DNA of 64,000 nucleotides from Protula sp. h YS-2021. Its lineage: Eukaryota; Annelida; Polychaeta; Sabellida; Serpulidae. Positions 55,009 through 64,000 of this stretch are shown here, one piece after another. The stretch spans positions 41,728,500 through 41,792,499 of the forward strand of contig OX457029.1 in NCBI GenBank assembly GCA_949752745.1, read 5' to 3'. The number at the start of each line of letters is the position of its first letter. The first letter of the stretch is position 1. The notes under the pieces are model-generated. The model did no database searches and was not told the DNA's origin. It was given only the letters and a program-made list of their open reading frames with translations. The translations under genes were made by a program, and so were the position numbers.

Positions 55009-55613
55009 GTTTTTTGGCGGATCGCCAAAAAAGTAACTTTTCCTGAGACGCCTACCTAGACAACAATCGTACAAAATTGGAAAATAATCTGATATTGTTA
55101 AACCCTGTTGATGAAAATTCGTACAAATTTAGAAACGAGTCCGGTCAAATGGCAGGAGAATCGTTTTTAAAAATGGCTAGTAAATATTTTAATTGTATTG
55201 TATTGTTCTTTACATCCTTTTCAACTGCTATGGTCATGTCGGGATCCTACTGCCACATTATACTGAAATGGGGCATTCCAGCCCTCTTTCTAACCCTTAA
55301 ATGTGGAGTGCCTCACAGGGTAGCAAGGAGGAGTCCCAATTTTAAAGTCTTAGACATGACCCGACCGGGGTTCAAACCACGATCTTCGGACACTCTAACC
55401 ACTAGGCCACCGAGACTGGTCGAGTAAATATTTTTAAATGCCCCCCCCCAACCCCCCCCCCCCCACCCCGCCAGAAAAGTAACCTCATAAGAGGACCGCT
55501 TAATGAACATTAATGAAAAATTTCAAGACAATCCAGTCAAAACCGTGGAATAAGGGCTTTGAAAGTTGGCCAAAGAAACATGCCACCCCCAACCCCCATT
55601 CGGCCAATATTTG
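55009..55613 (+). repeat. Family D sequence right of the LINE (SINE-interrupted duplicate)
   Basis: Equivalent to 49099-49478, ending at the same CGGCCAATATTTGGTGGA. It is interrupted by a SINE at 55191-55422 and has an expanded C-rich stretch (55440-55466). Divergence from the left copy is roughly 10% by eye. Confidence 0.85.
55191..55422 (-). mobile_element. tRNA-derived SINE, copy 3
   Basis: Same family as 14094-14334. It has a perfect 12-bp target-site duplication AGTAAATATTTT (55179-55190 and 55423-55434). A short deletion near the B box removes part of the anticodon region. The equivalent uninterrupted site is seen at ~49265. Confidence 0.93.
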
Positions 55614-55616
55614 GTG

Positions 55617-58137
55617 GAACTAGAGCGGCCAGTGCACACAAAACATCAGAGTACAGGCTTATATTATACACTTTCAATCGATACCTACTTAATTTGTTGT
55701 TTTTGTAAACAAAAACAAATGTCTCCCCGACTAAACCCATGACTTCCCCCCCCCCCCCTCCGAAAAAAAATCTCTTTTTTTAATTACTGAAATAAAATAT
55801 TAATTTCTGCAAACATAACCTTGATTCATTGTAAAAAAACTCAAAATAAACCAAACAGATGGTGGTGACTAAAAAGATATAAATGGACGTCTTTTTTTCA
55901 TCCGAGTCTGGAAGGTTGTCGCTAAAACGGGTTTTACTGTAGGCCCTTCTTATCCAGATCTGAAGTTGGTCACTTTAGTAGTTTTTATCCGGGTCTGGAA
56001 GTTGGTCAAGACGGCCAGGTTGTACCGTATGTCTTTTTACCCGAATCTGGAAGGGGTCACGACAAACGGTTCTTACTTTATATCTTTTTATCCAGGTCTT
56101 GAAGATGGCCGGGATTTCTTTTCTAACCATCATCCTCCACACGCCCACCCCCCACCCCCCCCCCCCCCCCAGCTATTTAATGTTGGTCCGACCTATAAAC
56201 ACAACTCTAACCCTTTTACCCAAGGCAACAGTAAAGGTCTGCACCCTAAGTGTAGTTATGGCTATGATATACTACCTTGTCTTCGCACATTCCCATCGGC
56301 CAGATAGCACTGGGAAGGCATTCTTCATAACTACGCATCAGATGACGCACCTCGGTGGGAGAAGGGGTGAGGCATTTCGGTGCCAAAATGGTGAGCCGCG
56401 TCTCATAACACAAGATATCAGATGACCCACTTTAATAGCGAAAAATGCTTCTGCAAACAATGCTAATCGATACAAAATAGCTCCTATATATAGAACACCT
56501 TGGCAATCGAATCACGTATGCGGCGAAAAAAAAATTAATAGCTAGACCTGCTTACACCTATAACACGACAATAGCATTCCATGACCTAGTAGATAACGAC
56601 TCCATCATGCACCACAACTGACACTGACCCCTGACTGAGTGGCATGTTACGTAACATCCGTAGATGAGAAACGCACAAAAAGCTTAATTTCAGGCACTAA
56701 CAAATAGCAATGGACCGTCAGTAATGCCGCTACTGTTCTGAAGTTTTCTAAAGAATGCAGGAACACTCGAGAATCTTCTGGAAAACGCTGAAATCCCCAG
56801 CGTAGTTAACACCTATGCTTAGATAAAAAAAGCAGCAAAAAATTGGGAGGCGGGGGGGGGGTGTTGACGTTATGCACCTTTCTTGATTTTCTATACGAGT
56901 TTAACAATGTTTAACAAAACCGTGCGACTTATCCTAGGAATAACTACACCAAGCATAAAGTCGATCCGACATTCCGATGTCGAGATATATTGCCTGACAA
57001 CAGATAATTTTTTACCCGTTAAAAGTTGAAACAGTCATCTGACTGAACCAAGGAATATTCATATAAAATTTTAAGTCGAGATATTATGCATAAAGATCTG
57101 GTTCAAAATATACACATTTTACGCGATGACGTCATACGCCGCCTTCGTTCGTTCTACTCGCGAAAAATATTAAAAGTTTCTTTCGGGCCTACCAAGCAAT
57201 AATCCCACCAAGTGTCAGCTTTCTCCGATGTTCAGCAGCTGAAAAATTTCGCACACAAGATTTTTTAGGTAATGACGTAATACACCTGCCCTAATCACGT
57301 GACATGCGTCAAAAGTTGACAGAACCATCCGACTAACCAAAGGAATATCCATGTAAAATTTGAAGTCGATAGGACTTTCCGTTATCGAGATATTTTTTCA
57401 CACAAGCCCTTGTTTATAATATATACATATTTTACGTGATGACGTCATACGCCGCATTCGTCTGTTCTACTCGCGACAAACTTCTATAGAGTCTTTCGGA
57501 CCTACCAAGCAACAATCCCGCCAGGTTTCAACTTTCTCCGATGTTCAGCAGCTGAGAAATTTCGCACACAAGATTTTTACGTAATGACGTCATACACCTG
57601 CCCTAATCACGTGACAGCCGTAAAACGGTGATAGAACCGTCCAACTGACCAAAGGAACAACTATACAAAATTTGAAGTCGATAGGACTTTCCGTTATCGA
57701 GATATTTTGCACACAAGATCTTGTTCAAAATATATACATATTTTACGTAATGACGGCATACGCCGCATTCGTTCGTTCTACTCGTGAAAGAAATCTACAG
57801 CGCCTTTCGGACCAACTCAGCAACAATCCCACCAAGTTTCAACTGTCTCCGATGTTCAGCGCCTGAAAAATTCCGCACACATTTTTACGTAATGACGTCA
57901 TACGCCTGCCCTAATCATGTGACATATGTCAGAAGTTGATAGAACCGTCCGACCTTACCAAGGAATAAATCGATCAAGTTTGAAGTCGATCCGACGTTTC
58001 GTTCTCGAGATATCTTGCACACATTTTGTTCACAACAGACTGACACACACTCACACACACACAGACACACACACACACGTACACACACACAGAACGTACA
58101 AACACTATATGTCTCCCCTTGGTCGGGGAGACATAAC
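55617..58137 (+). mobile_element. Family A dispersed element, copy 4 (best full-length copy)
   Basis: From ACTAGAGCGGCCAGTGCACA to CGGGGAGACATAACTAG. Left subterminal hairpin TTGTTTTTG-TAAA-CAAAAACAA, then TGTCTCCCCGACTAAACC. Five or more TGACGTCA sites spaced ~150-300 bp in the right half. CA microsatellite (58043-58090). Perfect terminal hairpin, arms GTCTCCCC and GGGGAGAC (58111-58132). The left TGTCTCCCCGAC is exactly complementary to the right GTCGGGGAGACA. That subterminal inverted repeat plus 3' hairpin is the architecture described for Helentron-associated non-autonomous elements (inference). No Rep/helicase ORF. Confidence 0.82.
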
Positions 58138-58139
58138 TA

Positions 58140-58715
58140 GAAAAGTAACTTTTCAAGAGATGGCAGGCTAGTGTACATTTAAACAACATTTGAGGGCATT
58201 CCGCTTAAAATTTTGAAAGAAAACAAGTGAGCCCAAGGACAAAGTCTCAGCTAACGAAAAATGATAAGACCAATTCCAGCGTGCATGACCAATTTCCCTG
58301 AAAGATTGGGCTTCAGAAGACGAGATGACAAAGAGCAACCTAGATAATTAACAAGAAATCGTCGAAGGCGCAGACCCCAACCGGACACAACCAATAGCAA
58401 TTTGGCAATTTTTTATCGATTTGAAAAATAATACGACGTTGCAAAACTTCATTATATATATATATATATTCACTGTGCAAGGTAGCATATGCCTAGGATA
58501 AATAGTTTAGGAGAACTTGCGTGGAAAGCACCCAAGTCTTACATTGCAGTTATCTAAAAAAATGACATATTTGACAAGTCGCCATTTTGGCAATTTTTGG
58601 CTGATTTGAAAAATAACACGACGTTGCATATGCCTAGGGTAAACAGTTTCGGAGAACTTGCGAGGAAACAAAACAGCATCCAAAGTGTGACACACGGACA
58701 GACGGACGGAGAGAC
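58140..58715 (+). repeat. Mixed fragments and a two-unit ~190-bp element with GGACAGACGGACGG end
   Basis: 58140-58380 shows a short family D-like start, then nothing recognised. 58385-58690 has two units with 'GATTTGAAAAATAATACGAC' and 'GTTGCA', related to 10440-10950. It ends in GACACACGGACAGACGGACG. Confidence 0.6.
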
Positions 58716-58985
58716 GGACGGACCAACGAGAGGTATCTTATGTGGTGGCTGCATTATGTGGTAGCATTTGATATGCCTGAAATGCATTTAAGTGGTAGGT
58801 CACGGACAAGATTGTTTGGGAATAAAAAATACTTACGTGGTGGTGTATATTTGCCCGTGCCCTTATGTGGTTCCCAGCAGGCGTCATTTCAGTGTCTATA
58901 ATATTTTATGCTTTGTGTGTGTCATTTGTAAACAAACGGAATTCTATATGTCGTACTTAAGTGTATAAAGATATTTTTGTTTTTT
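58716..58985 (+). repeat. Family F (TTATGTGGTGG) copy
   Basis: Collinear with 33415-33680. Both begin right after a GACGGAC microsatellite and a GAGAGGTATC motif. Confidence 0.85.
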
Positions 58986-61195
58986 TTCCTTCCGTTTCCA
59001 GAAAACTCCTCCTACAGAGGGAGATGAAATTCGGTACACGTGTAGAGGGCGACGAGGTCTCCGTGAACCCGCAATTTTTGGACCTCAGCGGTCAATGTCA
59101 AATTAAGGTCACTGACTATTATCTCGAAAACCGATAGCGATTTCCAGCTGACTGTCAACCCCTTAGGCCAAAACAATGTTACATAAGATGTACCATGGTG
59201 GCCTTGGCAGTCTCGGTCACGGTCAAGGTCAAAAACCGCAAGCTGACTATTATCACGAAAACAGACAGAGACAGATAGAGCCATTCTGAGCTCATTTTCG
59301 ACCTTTTGGGCCCAAATAACGTTGCACAAGAAATCTCTCGGTGACCTTGATGTTGTCGGTCACGGTCAAGGTCAAAAACCGGAAGTCGACTATTATATTG
59401 AAAACGATTAGAGATACAGCGATTTTGAGGTCATTTTCGACCCTTTCAGCCTAAACGACGCTACATAAGAGGTACCTCGGTTACCTTGACCTTCTCGGTC
59501 ACGATCAAGGTCAAAAAGCGGAAACTGACTATTATCTCGAAAACGATTAGAGATATACCGATTTCGAGTCCATTGTCGACCCCTTGGAGCTAAACAACGT
59601 TATATAACAGGTACCTCGGTGACTATTATCTCAAAAACAGTTCGAGATAAGAGCGATTCTGAGCTTATTTTCGACCTTTTGTGGGGAAATAACGTTACTT
59701 TAGAAATACCTCGGTGACCTTGATGTTCTCGGTCACGGTCAAGGTCAAAAAACGGAAGTCGACTATTATCTCGAAATCGATTAGAGATACAGCAAATAAC
59801 GTTACATAAGAAATTCCTCGGTGACCTTAATGTTCTCGGTCACGGTCAAAGTCAAAAGCGGAAGTTGACTATTATGTCGAAAACGATTAGAGATATACCG
59901 ATTTCGAGCTGACTGTTGACCCCTTGGGGCTAAACAACGCTACATAAGAGTTTCCTCGGTGACCTTGACTCGGTCACGGTCAAGGTCATAACCGGAAGTA
60001 AATCATTATCTCGAAAACGCTTAGAGACCTTTCCAGCCTAAAACGCTACATAAGAGGTACCTCGGTGACCTTGACCTTCTCGGTCACGGTCACGGTCAAA
60101 GACCGGAAGTTGACTATTATCTCGAAAACGATTGGAGACAGCGATTTTTAGTTCATTTTCGACCCTTTCCGCCAAAATAACGAAAACGATTAGAGACATA
60201 CCGATTTCGAGCTGATTGCCGACTCCTTGTGGCTAAACAACGCTATATAAGAGTTACCCCGGTGACCTTGACCTCGGTCCCGGTCAAGGTCAAAAACCAG
60301 AAGCAGATTATTATCTCGAAAACGGTTAGAGATACAGAAATGTTGAGGTCATTTTCGACCCTTTCAGCCTAAACAACGCCATATAAGAGACACCTCGGTG
60401 ACCTTGACCTTCTCGGTCACGGTCACGGTCAAAGACCGGAAGTTGACTATTATCTCGAAAACGATTAGAGATAGAGCGATTTTTAGTTCATTTTCAACCC
60501 TTTCCGCCCAAATAACGTTACATAAGAAATTCCTCGGTGACCTTAATGTTCTCGGTCACGGTCCAGGTCAAAAAGCGGAAGTTGACTATTTTCTCAAAAC
60601 GATTAGAGATGTACCGATCTCGAGCTGGTTGTCGACCCCTTGGGGCTAAACAACGTTATATAAGAGGTACCTCGGTGACCTTGACTTTCTCGTTCACGGT
60701 CAAGGTCAAAAACCGGAAGTCGACTATTATCTCGAAAACGGTTAGAGATAGAGCTATTTTGAGCTCATTTTCGACCCTTTGAGCGCAAATAACGTTACTT
60801 TAGAAATGCATCGGTGACCTGGATGTTCTCGGTCATGGTCAAGGTAAAAAGCCGGAAGTTGACTATAATCTCGAAAACGATTAGAGATACAGCGATTCCG
60901 AGCAAGGTCATTTTCGACACTTTGTGCGCAAATAACGTTACATAAGAAATTCCTCAGCGACCTAAATGTTCTCGGTCACAGTCAAGGTCAAAAACCGGAA
61001 GTTGACTATTATCTCGAAAACGGTTAGAGATAGAGCGATTTTTAGTTCATTTTCGACCCTTTCCGCCCAACTAACGTCACATAAAAAATTCCTCGGTGAC
61101 CGTAATGTTCTCGGTCACGGTCAAGGTAAAAAACCGGAAGTTGACTTTATCTCGAACAGGGTTATAGACAGAGGGATTTGGGGTTCATTTTGAGC
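58985..61195 (+). repeat. ~140-bp tandem array with nuclear-receptor half-site hairpins (~15 units)
   Basis: A typical unit: CCTCGGTGACCTTGACC, TTCTC, GGTCACGGTCAAGGTCA, 'ACCGGAAGTTGACTATTATC', TCGAAAACGATTAGAGATA, 'TTTTCGACCCTTT', AACGTTACATAAGAGGTA. The GGTCACGGTCAAGGTC block recurs near 59215, 59350, 59495, 59730, 59830, 59965, 60080, 60275, 60415, 60555, 60690, 60830, 60975 and 61110. TGACCTTGACC and GGTCAAGGTCA are perfect inverted repeats. A short copy lies at 14600-15010. ORFs through it are incidental. Confidence 0.92.
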
Positions 61196-61478
61196 CCGTT
61201 GGACGAAAGCGATGATAAAGAAGGGGGTACTGCTTGACGTTTAGGTTTTTTGTCATAATGTAATACAAATATTTTCTTTGGTGGTTTTTGCAAGTGGGCC
61301 AATTCCGCTATGTAGCGGATTCCTTCTAGTTTTAAACAAATTGTTTGTCTCTTTGGTGTTTAATGTTTTTTTGGTGTTTAACGTCCCATTCACCAACGAG
61401 GATGGGTATATCAGGATGCACTTGCTAAAGAAACAAGTGGGGGAAAAAAGGACGAATGAAGAAATACACGGAACAGAA
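61196..61478. other. Unassigned spacer
   Basis: No gene. Contains a 'TTTGGTGTTTAA' doublet and a 'GGATGCACTTGCTAAAGAAA' block also seen near 4000. Confidence 0.4.
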
Positions 61479-61833
61479 CGGCAGTGGGTGTATTCTTAAG
61501 ATTCTCCCCATCCCACAGCGGGATTGAAACAAATGCTGCTCTTCTTATTTGCTTTAGAAATTAGCTTTATAGTTGCATTATTTACCAACAGATGATGTTA
61601 CAGGGCAGTTGATCTACGGACTTTGACGGACTCCCTTATGTGGTATGTTTTGTGCTCAATGGGTGCTTATGTGGTTACCTCATAAGAACCACCACATAAG
61701 GAGCAAAAACCACATAAGTGACGGATGTACCGAAAATCCACCACATAACATAATCATTGTGGGCACGGACGGACGGACAGAGGGCAATCCTATAGACCCC
61801 CCCCCCTCCCCGGGCTCGCCCGGTTGGGGTCTA
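61479..61833 (+). mobile_element. CCACATAA-rich module, copy 2, with a different terminal hairpin
   Basis: Collinear with 36554-36863 (CCACATAA/TTATGTGG sites, 'GACGGATGTACCGAAAATCC', 'CATTGTGGGCACGGAC'). After a short GGACGGACGGACAGAG it ends in a nested hairpin TAGACCCC...GGGGTCTA (61793-61833) enclosing CGGGCTCGCCCG. Confidence 0.82.
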
Positions 61834-61877
61834 ACTAAGCAACGGACCCGAACATAGACCGATAAATACATACAAAG

Positions 61878-61907
61878 ATTTGTTTCCGAGAAAACTCGGA
61901 AACAGAT
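61878..61907. repeat. Perfect hairpin GTTTCCGAG-AAAA-CTCGGAAAC
   Basis: Nine-base perfect stem at 61882-61903, extendable with mismatches to AAAGA...ATCTTT. Followed by the smaller AGACT-GGAC-AGTCT palindrome near 61925. Confidence 0.85.
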
Positions 61908-62009
61908 CTTTTCTATCTCTGGTAGACTGGACAGTCTAGCACAGATACCTTCGAACAACGTATCGAAACTCTGTCTACACACCCGTACTGTTGATTGGAC
62001 ATAAACAAT

Positions 62010-62145
62010 TATTTCAATAGTGCGCATGTTTAGCTTGCGTTGATGCGTGGTTCACATTTCGGACCACTCCGGATGTTATTTAATCTGCACTAAAGCGCGG
62101 TTTTATTTTAGGCCAGTGCGCATGTTTATTTATATTCAGATACTT
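62010..62145. repeat. Small copy of the 51-bp repeat
   Basis: Two to three units recognised from TGCGCATGTTTAGCTTGCGT, 'GGTTCACATTTCGGACC' and 'GTGCGCATGTTTATTTA'. Confidence 0.8.
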
Positions 62146-62242
62146 GACTTAAAAAATATAAGCACTTCTAAGCAATTTTTCATCAAAACTAATCACTTTC
62201 TAAGCACTTGCCGCTTCAAAAACAAAGCACTTTCTAAGCCCT

Positions 62243-62245
<3 letters not shown>

Positions 62246-62276
<31 letters not shown>
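62246..62276. repeat. (TA)n microsatellite
   Basis: About 30 nt of TA next to an AT-rich 'CACTTTCTAAGC' triplicate (62165-62240). Confidence 0.9.
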
Positions 62277-63305
62277 ATTTCAAAGGGGTCATTCGGAAAT
62301 CGGTTTTATTTATTTCTTTTGAAGTGCACTTGTACGTTCGAAATTAAGGGCGATTCTACGGCGATTTCAGGAAATATTTAGTCAAACTAGACAATGGTTT
62401 TGAGTGCAGAAAGCTTAACAACAAATAGTTTCATAAGAACTTGGCAAGAAATACGATTTGATTCCAATTTGACCCTTTTAATCTTTATTGAATTCATTGA
62501 AATAACAGAACATCGTACATAATAAACATTCTAGACATGAATCATCTGGAAAATAAAACTTTTTGATTAGAACGAAATTTCAGGAACTACAAAAGGTTAA
62601 GTATAGATCACGATTTTAAAATAACTATTTATTACTTTTATTCCGTGCCCTACCTAATCTCAGCAACATTACACTCAGTGATTAATTGCTTACGACATTT
62701 ATGCCACTAGAAAAATTGTTTTCATAAGTAGACGGGTAGGCGTTTTAGCATAAAAAGAACTCAACTCACAGTAATCTTTAAAAATAACAAAATTAAAACT
62801 GAAAAAGCAAAATACCTGAATTATCATATGTAGTGATCGAGTCCGCTCTCAACTACGCAAAACTATAAACTTTAAGCAAATCCATAAATCTGCAGACGAA
62901 CTAGTCCTTTGCTATGTTTTAATACCACTTATTTTCACATTTTATAAATTTTATCACAATGATTACACGCATACGCAAAAACAGCTTTCGGCGTCACCTG
63001 AACAATACAAATAATCCATGACTCTTCGCAATATATGAATAAAAATAAACTGTTAATACTAAATAAATATAGTAGTAAATTATACAGTTGAGATGGCAAA
63101 CTTACACACTTTAATGAAACAAAACTAAAGATTACAGTTAAACGAGCGCAATTACCCAAGAATTTCTACTTAGTTTATCGTTTATTCATTAACAAATCAA
63201 TGCATTCAAATTTCAAGCAAATTCATAGTGAAAATATCAAACTCTCAACCATGTAGAATGGAACTACAATTTTCAAACCGCAAAAAGTAGATAAATGCAT
63301 ACAAA
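62277..63305. other. AT-rich low-repeat sequence, no gene seen
   Basis: About 1 kb without any repeat family recognised elsewhere in the window and without a convincing ORF. It is the longest apparently unique stretch besides 39.7-41.7 kb. Confidence 0.5.
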
Positions 63306-64000
63306 ACTAGAGCGGCCAGTGCACACAAAACATACGTGTACAGGCTTATGTTATACACTTTCAGTCGATACACACTTAGTTTCTTATTTTTTAAACAAAA
63401 AGAAATGTCTTCCCGACTAAACCTACGATCCCTCCCCCCCCCCCCCCCAAAAAAAAAAATCCCTTTTTTAAGTACTGAAATAAAATATTCATTTCTGCAA
63501 ACATAACCTTAATTCAATGTAAAAAACTCAAAATAAACAAAACATATGGTGGTCACTAAAACAGATATAAATGGACGTCTTTTTTCATCCGAGTCTGGAA
63601 GGTGGTCGCTAAAACGGGTTTTACTGTATGCCCTTCTCATCCAGATCTGAAATTGGTCACTTTAGTAGTTTTACTGTACGTTTCATTTTTATCCGGGTCT
63701 GGAAGTTGGTCAAGACAGGCAGGTTTTACCGTACGTCTTTTTACCCGAATCTGGGAGGGGTCACGACAAACAGGTTCTTACTTTTTATCCAGGTCTTGAG
63801 GGTGGCCGGAATTTTTTTTGCTAACCATCATCCTCCACACGCCCCCCCCCCCCCCCCACCCCAGCTTTTTAATGTAGGTCCGACTATAAACACAACTCTA
63901 ACCCTTTTACCCCAGGCAACGGTAACGGTCTGTACCCTAAGTGTAGTTATAGCCATGATAGACTACCTTGTCTTCGCACATTTCAATTGGCCAAAAAGCA
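63306..64000 (+). mobile_element. Family A dispersed element, copy 5 (cut by window end)
   Basis: Starts ACTAGAGCGGCCAGTGCACA and is collinear with copies 1, 3 and 4 over its left ~700 bp, including the C-tract (63841-63857) and 'TCCGACTATAAACACAACTC'. Confidence 0.85.

Overview
The window is eukaryotic, AT-rich and almost entirely repetitive. I read it as a bivalve mollusc genome (inference). Ten or more repeat families share one layout: tandem core repeats of about 110-180 bp, then a GACGGACAGACGG-type microsatellite, then a short terminal hairpin. That is the architecture of the pearl/CvA-type elements described from bivalves. There are also tRNA-derived SINEs, one LINE, one LTR retrotransposon and several TIR elements. 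I see no prokaryotic-style genes, CRISPR arrays, rRNA or functional tRNA genes.

Host gene. Three immunoglobulin-domain exons lie on the minus strand (39738-39415, 11500-11153 and 9664-9392). Each has consensus splice sites, a length divisible by three and symmetric phase-1 ends. They are best read as consecutive Ig exons of one multi-Ig surface or secreted protein. Its first intron here is about 28 kb and has absorbed most of the mobile DNA. Neither end of the gene is in the window.

Layout. 1-6360: arrays of several hairpin-terminated families. 6430-8545: copy 1 of a 2-2.6 kb dispersed repeat ('family A', also at 16.56-18.09, 43.6-46.25, 55.6-58.1 and 63.3-64.0 kb). 8.9-11.5 kb: two Ig exons, a C-rich minisatellite and a long TA tract. 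11.6-16.4 kb: a pearl-like element split by a 3.8 kb segment with CAGGGTTGCCAC terminal inverted repeats. 18.1-31.7 kb: a degraded Ty3/gypsy-type retrotransposon carrying nested insertions and a 3.8 kb tandem duplication. 31.8-36.3 kb: a 178-bp array, then a 51-bp array of about 50 units. 36.5-39.3 kb: further arrays. 39.4 kb: the upstream Ig exon. 40-43.6 kb: AT-rich DNA, TA tracts and a long hairpin. 46.3-49.5 kb: arrays. 49.48-55.0 kb: a full-length but broken RNase H-bearing LINE on the minus strand. 58.98-61.2 kb: a ~140-bp array rich in nuclear-receptor half-sites. 62.3-63.3 kb: AT-rich DNA with nothing recognised.

Most notable. The LTR element has integrase upstream of reverse transcriptase, although both are Ty3/gypsy-like in sequence, and its Gag has a SCAN-like segment. 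Both are hallmarks of the Gmr1 group, here in an apparent protostome. Its primer-binding site matches the tRNA-Pro type in 17 of 18 positions. Its 3' LTR was split by an element that itself contains a D-type array, an AGGGTTCGCAA-TIR MITE and a G-rich-TIR MITE. The whole block was then tandemly duplicated with a filler-bearing junction. Every retrotransposon ORF is interrupted; the elements look defective as they stand.
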